From an uncultured Paracoccaceae bacterium (GTDB lineage Bacteria; Pseudomonadota; Alphaproteobacteria; Rhodobacterales; Rhodobacteraceae), in assembly GCA_947500055.1 (NCBI GenBank), contig CANMQO010000006.1:248001-312000 (forward strand): 64,000 bases of DNA, in the 5' to 3' direction. Position numbers and translations under genes: made by a program. Each line of letters opens with the position of its first letter. Within the stretch, counting starts at the first letter, position 1. Shown piece after piece: positions 34,388 to 43,467 of this stretch. The notes below the pieces were generated by a model. That model saw only the letters and a program-made list of their open reading frames with translations. It was not told where the DNA came from and ran no database searches.

Positions 34388-35805
34388 TGGGCAACCTCCA
34401 TCGCCGCCAAACTACGGCGCAGACGGGCATTGCGGTAGCCCCATTCGCGCCAATCTTTGGGCGTGCTGACAATTGGTTGACTGCTGTAACACACATGACC
34501 CCAAGCCGCCAATGCAGGTGCCGCGCCTTCGCTCAACTCGCACAGATACCACATGTCCGGATCCGGTCGGGCCAGGTTTGTCCGGGCGATCAAACCATCC
34601 ACGTTCACCAATGCGCAAACGTAGACCGCAAGAAAACCCAACCCCGCCGCGCGCAACATGAACCATTGCACCGGCGCGCGCAGCACCAGTTGCATCACCA
34701 TCAAAACAAGCCCCAGGGCGACAAGGGTCATCCAGACAAAAGCGGCAAAGCGCAGCCGCGTCAGGTCGTAGACCTCGACATAAAGATCGAGACGCAGGAT
34801 CGATGAAACCACCAGCAACACATTCTGGGCAATCCACAGGTAAAGCAGACCGCGCAATGCAGGGTGGGTTTCCAGATATGGCTGGCTAAGCAGGGCAAAC
34901 AAACCCGCGAGACATGCGGTAACCAGCAGCGGATACGCACCGCGATGGGCGTATTCTGCGTAGCTCATCCCCTCGGGCAGCGTCACACCGCCCCATAGGA
35001 AGCCAATATCCATTCCGGTCTGTACAACAAAGATCAGGTTAAACACGACCAGAGCGCGCAGAACGCTTCGATCATTCAACAAACCGGACCGCCAGCGCAG
35101 GCCACGCTCTGCCCGTGTCCTTTGCAGGCGGGTCGTCATGTCTCGCAGCCGCAGGAACGGCCAGGTGAGCGCACCGATCACCGCCCAAAAGACGATCCGT
35201 TCCCAATCAAACGAAATGTCACTGTCCCATTGTGCCAATTCAACCAGCCAGCGGTCCAATACCGGGTTCGCCGTTGCGATCAACGCGATGAACACGACCC
35301 CCACACATAATGGGAAAGCCCAATCAAAAAGGGCGCTCTTTGCTGCCCCTGTTGAAGGCGCGGCAACGCGCAAGCCCAGAATGTCATTTACCAACAAGGC
35401 AATCCCAACCAATGGCATCCTGCGCATCGCCCGCAATAGGCAGGGCCAATCCCAGCGCCCCAAAACCATCATTGTCGAAAAGAACAGAAGCCCCAATGTG
35501 GCAATAAGAGATGAACTTAACTGAAAAAGCTCAACTGCCGGAACAAGCGCGACCAGCAAGGTGCCCCAGGCACGCAAGCCCCGGCTCCGATCAACATCGG
35601 CCCAAAGGGTCACATGGATGGCAATCGCCAGTCCCAGCACCCAAACAACAAACCCGATGCCGGGGCTGCTGGACCAAAACATCAGATCTGCCAAGCCAAC
35701 CCCAGCGATTAACAGCCCGCCCAGCAACCAGCGGGGCGGCACTGTCTCATCATCCAGCCACCAAGCGTCCTTCGCCAGCCTGCCCGGCACGCCATGTACA
35801 ACCAT
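34384..35805 (-). CDS. DUF4173/DUF4153-type multi-spanning membrane protein
   Basis: A 473-residue protein with about ten hydrophobic segments, conserved-looking RGLRWRSGLLNDRSVLRALVVFN (in parts) and EYAHRGAYPLLVTACLAG, which resemble the DUF4173/DUF4153 group. The C-terminal soluble part ends in a YLCELSEGAAPALAAWG segment. Function unknown. It is the first gene of an operon with the response regulator and kinase, and its stop overlaps the regulator start by 4 bp, suggesting it feeds a signal to, or is controlled by, this two-component system. Confidence 0.75.
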   Translation of the reverse strand: MVVHGVPGRLAKDAWWLDDETVPPRWLLGGLLIAGVGLADLMFWSSSPGIGFVVWVLGLAIAIHVTLWADVDRSRGLRAWGTLLVALVPAVELFQLSSSLIATLGLLFFSTMMVLGRWDWPCLLRAMRRMPLVGIALLVNDILGLRVAAPSTGAAKSALFDWAFPLCVGVVFIALIATANPVLDRWLVELAQWDSDISFDWERIVFWAVIGALTWPFLRLRDMTTRLQRTRAERGLRWRSGLLNDRSVLRALVVFNLIFVVQTGMDIGFLWGGVTLPEGMSYAEYAHRGAYPLLVTACLAGLFALLSQPYLETHPALRGLLYLWIAQNVLLVVSSILRLDLYVEVYDLTRLRFAAFVWMTLVALGLVLMVMQLVLRAPVQWFMLRAAGLGFLAVYVCALVNVDGLIARTNLARPDPDMWYLCELSEGAAPALAAWGHVCYSSQPIVSTPKDWREWGYRNARLRRSLAAMEVAQ

Positions 35806-35886
35806 CTCTGTCCCTTTCAGTTCTTTTGAAAGGACAGCTACGGGGAACCCGTGCAGGGTGATCCGGACAAGTTGTGCAGTTTTTGC

Positions 35887-36570
35887 TTAGCTGTTGATCG
35901 AGTCGCGGATGGCCCGGATATTTGCGCCATAAGGCGCAGGGTCGCTGACCGACCCGCCCCGGAACACGGCCGAACCCGCGACCAGCACATCCGCCCCGGC
36001 CTCCGCCACCAGCGGGGCCGTCGTCGGGTCAACGCCGCCGTCAATCTCGATATGAATCGGGCGATCACCAATCATCGCCCGCAATTCGCGTACCTTTTCG
36101 ACCTGGCTGTGAATGAACTTCTGACCGCCAAAGCCCGGGTTCACTGTCATAACACAGATCAGGTCGAGCATATCCAACAGATACGCCACCGATGATGCAG
36201 GTGTACCGGGGTTCAGCGCAACACCGGCTTTTGCACCTGCCCCTCGAATAGCCTGCACTGTGCGGTGAATATGCGGACCTGCCTCTACATGGGCGGTGAT
36301 TACATCGGCACCAGCATCGGCAAAGGCCTGAATGTAGGGATCAACGGGTGCAATCATCAGATGCACATCCATGACGCCCTTGATATGCGGGCGGATGGCA
36401 GCGCAAGTTGCTGGCCCAAACGTGATGTTTGGCACAAAATGCCCGTCCATTACATCGACATGGACCCAATCGGCCCCTTGCGCCTCAATCGCTTCACACT
36501 CCGCACCGAAATTGGCGAAGTCGGCGGACAGGATTGATGGGGCGATTTTGATGGAACGGTCAAAGGACAT
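35887..36570 (-). CDS. rpe: Ribulose-phosphate 3-epimerase
   Basis: A 227-residue TIM-barrel epimerase interconverting ribulose 5-phosphate and xylulose 5-phosphate. All signatures are present: IAPSILSADFANFG, the metal-binding HVDVMDGHFVPNITFG, DVHLMI, VMTVNPGFGGQKFI and IEIDGGV. It is a monocistronic minus-strand gene between the DUF4173 operon and the AraC gene. Confidence 0.94.
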   Translation of the reverse strand: MSFDRSIKIAPSILSADFANFGAECEAIEAQGADWVHVDVMDGHFVPNITFGPATCAAIRPHIKGVMDVHLMIAPVDPYIQAFADAGADVITAHVEAGPHIHRTVQAIRGAGAKAGVALNPGTPASSVAYLLDMLDLICVMTVNPGFGGQKFIHSQVEKVRELRAMIGDRPIHIEIDGGVDPTTAPLVAEAGADVLVAGSAVFRGGSVSDPAPYGANIRAIRDSINS

Positions 36571-36684
36571 CTGCAGGGCCTCAGTTAGCGAAATTCCCCC
36601 GCGCCATACCGCGTGTGCAGGCGCTTGTCACCTGTATTGGCCTTTCATGCTGTGATGCTGAAAAACATGTGTTAGTTTGAGATC

Positions 36685-37518
36685 ATGACAGTCACACTCC
36701 GCCACAAGGACGTCCTGCGGGGCGATGCCCAAATTCACCTGACCAGGGCGACATTAACCTCAGCGCGGCCCAAGTCACTGCACGATCACGATTTTTTTGA
36801 ACTTTTCTGGGTGCAGAACGGCAAAGTCCGACACCATCTGCCAACGGGTGGCGAAACCCTGGCCGAAGGCGACATCGTTTTTCTTCAACCCGGTCAGTCG
36901 CATGGGCTTCAGGGGCGTGGTGAACATGCATTGATTGTGACACTTTGCATCCACCCCAAAACAATCAAGGCGCTGGCCGAACGGCACCCAAGCCTTTCGG
37001 GGCACCTATTCTGGTCGAAGGCCGGTCCGATACGCACCCACCGCGACATCAGACAACTGGCCGCGCTCAACCATGCTGCTGTCCAGTTGGAGCGTAGCAC
37101 CAGTAATGCGCTGGCGGCAGAGGCGTTTTTGCTGCCCCTTTGTGCTGATCTGACAGCGGAGGCGCATCCCGACACGACCCCACAATGGCTTGCCGATGCG
37201 TGCGTCGCAGCCAAAGATCCGGACGTTTTTCGCGATGGGGCTGCGGGGCTTGTGAAACTAACCGGTAAGGCCCATCCGCATGTCAGCCGGATGATGCGCA
37301 AACATCTGGGCGAAACGCCATCTGACTACATCAATCGCATGCGCATGACCCATGCGGCCCGCGCCCTGACCACGGATGGCGAAGCAGTCAGCCAGATCGC
37401 AAGTGATTGTGGCATTCCCAATATGTCGCATTTCCACAAGCTCTTCCGTCAGGCACATGGGTTGACGCCGCTGCAATACCGACAAAAATACCAAAGACAT
37501 GTCGTCCAGCCCACTTAA
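36685..37518 (+). CDS. AraC-family transcriptional regulator
   Basis: A 277-residue regulator with an N-terminal cupin sensor (HDHDFFELFWVQNG, EGDIVFLQPGQSHGL) and a C-terminal double helix-turn-helix (LVKLTGKAHPHVSRMMRKH; ISQIASD-type segment GEAVSQIASDCGIPNMSHF; FRQAHGLTPLQYR). It lies just upstream of deoC and the ALDH16 gene in the same direction and probably regulates them in response to a sugar such as deoxyribose (inference). ATG 36685. Confidence 0.87.
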   Translation: MTVTLRHKDVLRGDAQIHLTRATLTSARPKSLHDHDFFELFWVQNGKVRHHLPTGGETLAEGDIVFLQPGQSHGLQGRGEHALIVTLCIHPKTIKALAERHPSLSGHLFWSKAGPIRTHRDIRQLAALNHAAVQLERSTSNALAAEAFLLPLCADLTAEAHPDTTPQWLADACVAAKDPDVFRDGAAGLVKLTGKAHPHVSRMMRKHLGETPSDYINRMRMTHAARALTTDGEAVSQIASDCGIPNMSHFHKLFRQAHGLTPLQYRQKYQRHVVQPT

Positions 37519-37520
37519 CA

Positions 37521-37538
37521 TTTGACCAAACGGTCAAA
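37521..37538. promoter_or_regulatory. Perfect inverted repeat TTTGACC-AAAC-GGTCAAA before deoC
   Basis: A 7+4+7 perfect palindromic repeat directly after the araC stop and 80 bp before the deoC start. Such repeats are typical of TetR- or GntR-like dimer operators, whereas AraC proteins usually bind direct repeats. It may be an operator for the deoC operon bound by a factor outside the window. Confidence 0.5.
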
Positions 37539-37617
37539 ACTTGCCAATACGCTACCAAAGTGCCACCCTATCCGGGCACCGCAGGAGGCCGCCTTGCAGA
37601 CAACCGCATCCCCCACG

Positions 37618-38589
37618 ATGACCACAACGCAACTGCCGCAAGTGCACGAACCGCGTAATGAAGGCATGCCATTGGACCTTGATTGGGTCATGGCTGTTCA
37701 GGCCAATACCTCTGCCATTGAGCGCCGCGCAAAGACGTTGCCCGGGCGCCGCAGCGTCAAGAAAGACTATCAGGCGGCGTGGCTTTGCAAGGCGATCAGC
37801 CTGATGGACCTTACCACTTTGTCAGGCGATGACAGCGAAGGCCGCGTGCGCCGCCTATGCGCAAAGGCGCGCCAACCCGTGGCCCAACCGACCCTTGAAA
37901 AACTGGGGATGGAGGGTCTGACCACCGGTGCTGTCTGCGTCTATCACGATATGGTCCCGACCGCCGTTGACGCGCTGCGAGGCTCGGGTATCCCCGTCGC
38001 CGCTGTTTCTACCGGCTTTCCGGCGGGCCTCTCCCCTTTTCATCTGCGTATTGCTGAAATCAAGGAAAGTGTTGCAGCCGGTGCCGAAGAAATCGATATC
38101 GTCATCAGCCGCCGCCATGCGCTGACCGGCAATTGGCAAGCGCTTTATGATGAGATGAAGGAAATGCGCGAGGCCTGCGGCGATGCCCATGTCAAAGCAA
38201 TTCTGGCCACTGGCGAGCTTGGCACATTGCGCAACGTTGCCCGCGCCTCACTCGTTTGCATGATGGCCGGGGCCGATTTCATCAAGACATCAACCGGCAA
38301 GGAACCTGTCAACGCCACCCTGCCCGTGACATTGACCATGATCCGGGCGATCCGCGACTATCAGGACAGGACGGGCATCAAGGTCGGCTACAAGCCAGCA
38401 GGCGGGATCAGCAAGGCGAAAGATGCGCTGGTCTATCTCGCCATGATCAAGGACGAGTTGGGCGACCGCTGGCTGCAACCTGATCTTTTCCGCTTCGGCG
38501 CGTCCAGCCTGCTGGGCGATATCGAACGGCAACTCGAACACCACGTCACTGGGGCCTATTCGGCATCGTGGCGGCATGCGATTGGGTGA
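37618..38589 (+). CDS. deoC: Deoxyribose-phosphate aldolase
   Basis: A 323-residue class I aldolase that splits 2-deoxyribose 5-phosphate into glyceraldehyde 3-phosphate and acetaldehyde. Typical segments: SLMDLTTLSGDD, VCVYHDMVPTAVDAL, VSTGFPAG, KAILATGELG (proton relay lysine) and the Schiff-base lysine in ADFIKTSTGK, then VGYKPAGGI. ATG 37618 is used because it precedes the first homologous stretch; the longer frame from 37522 would begin inside the inverted repeat. It is followed by the ALDH16 gene 75 bp downstream, which could oxidise the acetaldehyde. Confidence 0.92.
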   Translation: MTTTQLPQVHEPRNEGMPLDLDWVMAVQANTSAIERRAKTLPGRRSVKKDYQAAWLCKAISLMDLTTLSGDDSEGRVRRLCAKARQPVAQPTLEKLGMEGLTTGAVCVYHDMVPTAVDALRGSGIPVAAVSTGFPAGLSPFHLRIAEIKESVAAGAEEIDIVISRRHALTGNWQALYDEMKEMREACGDAHVKAILATGELGTLRNVARASLVCMMAGADFIKTSTGKEPVNATLPVTLTMIRAIRDYQDRTGIKVGYKPAGGISKAKDALVYLAMIKDELGDRWLQPDLFRFGASSLLGDIERQLEHHVTGAYSASWRHAIG

Positions 38590-38664
38590 GGCGCGCCCGG
38601 AAAACACTCTGGTGGAGCGTTTTCAGGGCCGAACGGGCACAGCCCCGGACGAGCAAGGAACAAG

Positions 38665-40986
38665 ATGATGAGCATCAAAGAAATCTTCGACACCATGGAT
38701 TACGGCCCCGCCCCCGAAAGCGCTTCTGAAGCATTGCAATGGATCGCCGACCGCGGCGGCGTCGCTGGCCATTATATCAATGGCAAATGGGGTCCGATCC
38801 GGGACGATTTCCCGTCCAACAACCCAGCCACCGATAAAAAGCTTGCAGGCGTCACAAAAGGCACCGCAGAGGAAGTTGCCACCGCCGTCGCGGCCGCCCG
38901 CAAAGCCCAACCCGCCTGGGCCAAGTCCGGGCACAAACGTGCCCGTGTTCTATACGCTGTCGCGCGCGGCATGCAGAAACATTCCCGCCTGCTCGCCGTC
39001 ATGGAAACCCTCGACAACGGCAAACCGATCCGCGAAAGCCGCGACATCGACGTCCCCCTCGCCATCCGGCATTTCTACCACCACGCTGGTTTCGCCCAGC
39101 TGATGCGCACCGAACTGCCGGACCGCGAACCGCTGGGCGTCTGCGGGCAAATCATTCCGTGGAACTTCCCGCTCCTGATGCTTGCCTGGAAAATCGCACC
39201 CGCCCTGGCAATGGGTAACACGGTCGTCCTGAAACCCGCCGAATATACATCGCTAAGTGCAATGGTTTTCGCTGAAATCTGTACGGAGGCGGGCGTTCCG
39301 CCGGGGGTCGTGAACATCGTCACGGGCGACGGCGAAACTGGTGCGGCACTGGTCAACGCCGATGTCGACAAGGTCGCCTTCACCGGCTCCACTGAGGTGG
39401 GGCGCAAGATCCGCGAAGCGACCGCCGGTTCGGGCAAGGCACTTTCCCTCGAACTCGGCGGCAAATCCCCTTACATCGTCTTTGACGACGCGGATATCGA
39501 CTCTGCCGTTGAAGGCCTTGTCGATGCCATCTGGTTCAATCAGGGCCAAGTTTGCTGTGCCGGGTCGCGCCTTCTGGTGCAAGAGGGCATCAGCGATCGG
39601 TTTTATGCGAAACTCAGAGCGCGCATGGATGGTCTGCGCATCGGTGATCCGCTTGATAAATGCATCGATGTAGGCGCTATCGTCGACCCGGTCCAATTGG
39701 ACCAGATCACAAAAATGGTCAGCGCCAACACCGAGGGCGAAACCTACCAGACAAAAGCCCCTGAAGGCTGTTTTTACCCACCCACACTCATCACCGGCCT
39801 GTCGCCAGCATCGACCCTGATGCAAGAAGAAATCTTTGGCCCGGTCCTTGCCGCGACAACCTTCCGCACACCTGTCGAGGCGGTCGAGATTGCCAATAAC
39901 ACCCGCTATGGGCTGGCGGCGTCGGTCTGGTCGGAAAACATCAACCTCGCGCTCGACATTGCCCCAAAACTCGCCGCCGGGATCGTCTGGGTAAACGGCA
40001 CAAACATGATGGACGCCGCTGCCGGATTTGGTGGGGTGCGCGAAAGCGGGTTTGGACGTGAAGGCGGATGGGAAGGGCTGGCAGGCTACACCAAAGCCAA
40101 GAGCACGGCCAAACCGCTCAAGAAGATCGACGCCTTTACGACCGAAGATGGCCATCCCGCGGACCCGCTTGACCGAACAGCCAAGCTTTATATCGGCGGC
40201 AAGCAGGCGCGCCCTGACGGCGGCTATTCCACCCCGGTCTACAGCCCCAAGGGCAAGCTGCTTGGCCATGCTTCCACCGCAAATCGCAAGGATATCCGCA
40301 ATGCGGTTGAGGCCTGCAATGCCGCCAAAGGCTGGTCCAAGACCACTGGGCATCTGCGCGCACAGATCCTCTACTACATCGCCGAAAACCTTTCGGCTAG
40401 GGCGGATGAATTCGCCACGCGGATCAACAACATGACCGGCAGTCGGTCAGGCGCCGATGAGGTCGAAACCTGCATCCGCACCCTCTTTACCTATGCTGCC
40501 TGGGCCGACAAATATGACGGGCAGGCACACGGTGTCCCCATACGGGGCGTGGCGCTGGCTATGAAAGAACCTGTGGGCAATATCGGCATCCTTTGCGACG
40601 ATGCCAGACCGCTGGCTGGCCTCATTGACACAATGGCCCCCGCCATCGCCATGGGCAACCGCACGGTCATGGTGGCGAGCGAGCCCTTCCCGCTTGCCGC
40701 AACAGACTTCTACCAAGTGCTCGAAACCTCGGACGTGCCTGCAGGGGTCGTTAACATCCTCACCGGCAGCCACGCAGAACTGGCCCCGACCCTGGCCAGG
40801 CATCTGGATGTGGACGCTGTCTGGTCCTTTTCGTCAAGCGATGTCAGCGCGACTATCGAAAAAGCCAGTGCAGGCAACCTCAAACGGACATTGGTGAATA
40901 ATGGCATGGCGCTGTCACTCGACACGCAAAGCTATCTGCAGGCAGCGACTGAGGTCAAAAACATCTGGATTCCCTACGGCGAATAA
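38665..40986 (+). CDS. Tandem-domain aldehyde dehydrogenase, ALDH16 family
   Basis: A 773-residue protein with two ALDH modules. The first (about 30-490) is complete: IIPWNFPLLMLAWKIAPAL, LELGGKSPYIVFDDADI and the catalytic Cys297 in NQGQVCCAGSRL. The second (about 500-773) is shorter, keeps the fold-like AMKEPVGNIGILCDDARPL and AIAMGNRTVMVAS, but has no catalytic cysteine or general base. This is the known ALDH16 layout, in which a pseudo-domain is fused to an active one; a Loktanella ALDH16 structure has been described. It probably oxidises acetaldehyde or another aldehyde in the deoC pathway. Confidence 0.9.
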   Translation: MMSIKEIFDTMDYGPAPESASEALQWIADRGGVAGHYINGKWGPIRDDFPSNNPATDKKLAGVTKGTAEEVATAVAAARKAQPAWAKSGHKRARVLYAVARGMQKHSRLLAVMETLDNGKPIRESRDIDVPLAIRHFYHHAGFAQLMRTELPDREPLGVCGQIIPWNFPLLMLAWKIAPALAMGNTVVLKPAEYTSLSAMVFAEICTEAGVPPGVVNIVTGDGETGAALVNADVDKVAFTGSTEVGRKIREATAGSGKALSLELGGKSPYIVFDDADIDSAVEGLVDAIWFNQGQVCCAGSRLLVQEGISDRFYAKLRARMDGLRIGDPLDKCIDVGAIVDPVQLDQITKMVSANTEGETYQTKAPEGCFYPPTLITGLSPASTLMQEEIFGPVLAATTFRTPVEAVEIANNTRYGLAASVWSENINLALDIAPKLAAGIVWVNGTNMMDAAAGFGGVRESGFGREGGWEGLAGYTKAKSTAKPLKKIDAFTTEDGHPADPLDRTAKLYIGGKQARPDGGYSTPVYSPKGKLLGHASTANRKDIRNAVEACNAAKGWSKTTGHLRAQILYYIAENLSARADEFATRINNMTGSRSGADEVETCIRTLFTYAAWADKYDGQAHGVPIRGVALAMKEPVGNIGILCDDARPLAGLIDTMAPAIAMGNRTVMVASEPFPLAATDFYQVLETSDVPAGVVNILTGSHAELAPTLARHLDVDAVWSFSSSDVSATIEKASAGNLKRTLVNNGMALSLDTQSYLQAATEVKNIWIPYGE

Positions 40987-41050
40987 GGTCCACAAGACCC
41001 GGCATCACTATCATTTTGCCAGAAATACTCCGGGGGAGTCCCGCAGGGAC

Positions 41051-41065
41051 GGGGGTGAAACCCCC
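41051..41065. terminator. Short G/C hairpin between convergent genes
   Basis: GGGGG-TGAAA-CCCCC lies in the 105-bp space between the ALDH16 gene and the minus-strand DUF1523 gene. It has no clear T run, so it may be a weak bidirectional terminator or part of a dispersed intergenic repeat seen in this family (the neighbouring ACTCCGGGGGAGT is also palindromic). Confidence 0.4.
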
Positions 41066-41091
41066 ATCCAGTCACGGCACCGGCGTCGCCG

Positions 41092-41784
41092 TCATTCCGA
41101 TGGCGTGCGCGTGTTATCCTTCTTGCGCCATGTGCCCAGCCAGCGCGAAATCCGCCCCTTACGCTCTGCCATTCCGGCCTGCACCTCATCGACATGGTGC
41201 CCCGCTGTATCAAGCAGCGGATCAATGGAGCGTTCCCGGAACTGGCGCCACATGGCGCGAATAAACAGGATCGCCACCATCAGGAACACAAAGAAGACGA
41301 TGTTGAACCACGGAATAATGGACACATCCGGGCCGGGTACAGTGCGTACCGCAATCGCATTCGGATAAATGCTCGCCCAGCGGATCCGCCAGCCGTAATG
41401 CGTGATGACAACCCATTCGTCACCCTTTGCCAGATTGGCCGCTTCCGCCTGCAGGTCAGAACTGTCAAACTTGAAATAGGGTGGCCAAATCCAGCCGGTG
41501 TCCTCGTTGCGATAGACCATCACAGTAGAGACATCGCGCGGGATGAAACCAAGCAGGAAGGTTTTTTGCTTTTGGGTGTTGATCAAGCGCAAATCACGGG
41601 TCGGCTGTTCGGTCGCACCACTATCGGCCTGAGCGTAAAAAATCCGGTTCAAGGCGCTGAAATCCGTCCGGATAATCTCCGTCGATGTGATCTTGACGAC
41701 GTCGTGCTGCGGCAGGACGTAGTGGAACAGCAAACCAAAAATGAGCAGGGCCAATACCCGCAGGGTGATCTTGATCTTACGCAT
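41092..41784 (-). CDS. DUF1523-type membrane protein, last gene of the AAA operon
   Basis: A 230-residue protein with an N-terminal helix (VLALLIFGLLFHYVL), a long periplasmic domain (residues about 28-160) including PQHDVVKITSTEIIRTD and GDEWVVITHYGWRI, a second helix (IIPWFNIVFFVFLMVAILF) and a basic cytoplasmic tail. It matches the DUF1523 family, which is common in Rhodobacterales and has no known function. It is the final gene of the operon running from 48143, 9 bp after the preceding gene. Confidence 0.78.
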   Translation of the reverse strand: MRKIKITLRVLALLIFGLLFHYVLPQHDVVKITSTEIIRTDFSALNRIFYAQADSGATEQPTRDLRLINTQKQKTFLLGFIPRDVSTVMVYRNEDTGWIWPPYFKFDSSDLQAEAANLAKGDEWVVITHYGWRIRWASIYPNAIAVRTVPGPDVSIIPWFNIVFFVFLMVAILFIRAMWRQFRERSIDPLLDTAGHHVDEVQAGMAERKGRISRWLGTWRKKDNTRTPSE

Positions 41785-41793
41785 CGGACATCC

Positions 41794-42069
41794 TCAGTTG
41801 GTATTGATCACATAAACGATGACGGACACCGCAACGATAGGTACCACATAGACCAATCCGATCAATTTCGGGCGGATCGAGTTGTTATATTCTGTCATAC
41901 CTTTAGCGATATAGGCATCACGCATCGCATCGTCAGCCCCTTCGGGTGGATCTGCGTCAAATTCCTTTTCCAACCATTCCCGGCGGACGGATCTGGAGTA
42001 GAGCGAGATTGACAGATAGATCACGCTGAGGGCGATAAAACCAAAAACGACTAGTCTCACAAACTGCAT
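41794..42069 (-). CDS. Small two-helix membrane protein of the AAA operon
   Basis: A 91-residue protein with a helix at each end (FVRLVVFGFIALSVIYLSISLY and IGLVYVVPIVAVSVIVYVI, given by residues 3-24 and 70-88) and an acidic middle loop (KEFDADPPEGADDAMRD). No family is recognised. ATG 42069 overlaps the previous stop by one base (TGATG), indicating coupling; the longer frame from 42096 would lie inside the upstream gene. Confidence 0.72.
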   Translation of the reverse strand: MQFVRLVVFGFIALSVIYLSISLYSRSVRREWLEKEFDADPPEGADDAMRDAYIAKGMTEYNNSIRPKLIGLVYVVPIVAVSVIVYVINTN

Positions 42070-43418
42070 CAGCTCCTCCTGCCGACAGAACCCCACGGAC
42101 CGACCCGGGATATCAGATCGGGTTGTGGCGCCCTCTGCGGTTCTTGCATCGGGGCTTCATGCCCGAACAATGCTTCGCGTGTGCCGGCCTTATCGACCTG
42201 GTATTCCCGATCCAAAAAATCAACGACATAGGCCTTCTTTTCGTCCGGCCAGCCAGCATAGGCCCGGTAAAAGACCTCCTTGTGGCAGATGAATAACTGC
42301 CTGATATCCAACGGTGTCATCTCCGCCAACAACATGTTGACCAGATCGGCATCCGCGTGGGGCTTGGCACGTAGAGTATAGAAATAGGCCGGATGTTCGG
42401 AGGTGATCTTGGGCCACGGCCCGTCTTCCTCCGCCCAGCGTAAAAGGGCCGCCAGCCCTTGCCAGGCCTCCGGCAGTAACCCCGCATATTGGCGCCCAAG
42501 ACGGCGCAAATCGCGGCGTGTTGCACCAGTCAGATCCTCTTTCATCTCGGCGGCGACAGCCATGACGATGAAGTCCATCTTCTGTTGCAGGATGGCGGCT
42601 GCATCAATGCCGCGTGCTTCGGTAATCGGCTCAACCATATCGTTCAGGTTCAGGAACTTGGCAATTGCAGAGCGCGCGCCGAAATCGAACTGAAACGGTA
42701 TCGGTAGTTTATCGACATCGCCTTTGCCGCTCGCCACAATGGCTGCGGGATGTTCAACGCCGCGAAACACATAAATACCACCAAAATGAGCCGTCCAGAA
42801 ATTGTCCTGCTCAAATGTCATATGGCGCAGGCGCACCGGATTGCGCATCACGTCGCCGGTTTTCTTGGCCATGCCAATCATCTCGGCAATCAGGACGTCA
42901 TCGAACCAGGCATCCGTTTCGGTTTTGAAGCGGTCAATCATCTGGCCTAGTTTTTCAGCATTTGCGACAGTGCCGCTGGTCGTATCCGCCTCGATCCGCA
43001 CTTTGCGGATATCGAACAGACGGGCCGGGCTGTCCGCCACATAGACGGAATTGACCATTTCACCTGCCACGGCGTCGCGGGCGGTCAGGGCAAAAAGTTG
43101 CGCCCGGTTATCTTCGATGAATTGCTTGAGGATCCCGCGTGAGGTCGAAAATTTTGCGTTCAGCAGCGGGGCACCAGCCTGCTCTGTCGTCAGAAGGATA
43201 AACTGACGATTGACCCCCTGGTGGTTGAGGTAGAGGTCATCGCCCAGTTCATCCCCGATTTCCGGTGAATAGCCGGAGATATCGACATGAAAATCCGTCA
43301 ACGCGGTCTGCCGGCCAGTCAGATGTTGCAACGCCCGGTTATAGCGTTCAACCAGAACCGGGCTATCCACCCGGATCAGATTGCCGAACATCAGGCCCTT
43401 TTCAATCAAACGGTGCAT
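42069..43418 (-). CDS. Uncharacterised protein of the AAA operon, possibly DUF6638
   Basis: A 449-residue soluble protein without a signal peptide or clear catalytic motif. It opens MHRLIEKGLMFGNLIRVDSP and has a mixed alpha/beta core with DFHVDISGYSPEIGDEL and a Pro-rich C-terminal tail. I recall similar Roseobacter proteins filed as DUF6638, but I am not certain. ATG 43418 is chosen since GGAG lies 7 bp upstream, over the in-frame GTG at 43451. Function unknown; fixed place between a membrane protein and the small membrane gene suggests one complex. Confidence 0.72.
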   Translation of the reverse strand: MHRLIEKGLMFGNLIRVDSPVLVERYNRALQHLTGRQTALTDFHVDISGYSPEIGDELGDDLYLNHQGVNRQFILLTTEQAGAPLLNAKFSTSRGILKQFIEDNRAQLFALTARDAVAGEMVNSVYVADSPARLFDIRKVRIEADTTSGTVANAEKLGQMIDRFKTETDAWFDDVLIAEMIGMAKKTGDVMRNPVRLRHMTFEQDNFWTAHFGGIYVFRGVEHPAAIVASGKGDVDKLPIPFQFDFGARSAIAKFLNLNDMVEPITEARGIDAAAILQQKMDFIVMAVAAEMKEDLTGATRRDLRRLGRQYAGLLPEAWQGLAALLRWAEEDGPWPKITSEHPAYFYTLRAKPHADADLVNMLLAEMTPLDIRQLFICHKEVFYRAYAGWPDEKKAYVVDFLDREYQVDKAGTREALFGHEAPMQEPQRAPQPDLISRVGPWGSVGRRS

Positions 43419-43467
43419 CGCACGCTCCACTGGATGGACAATTTCGCCCACCCTATTTGCAACAATC

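Noticed and set aside
41000-41091. Possible mobile or attachment-site sequence after ALDH16
   Set aside because: The GC-rich palindromes look like a dispersed intergenic repeat or terminator. There is no integrase, transposase or target duplication.
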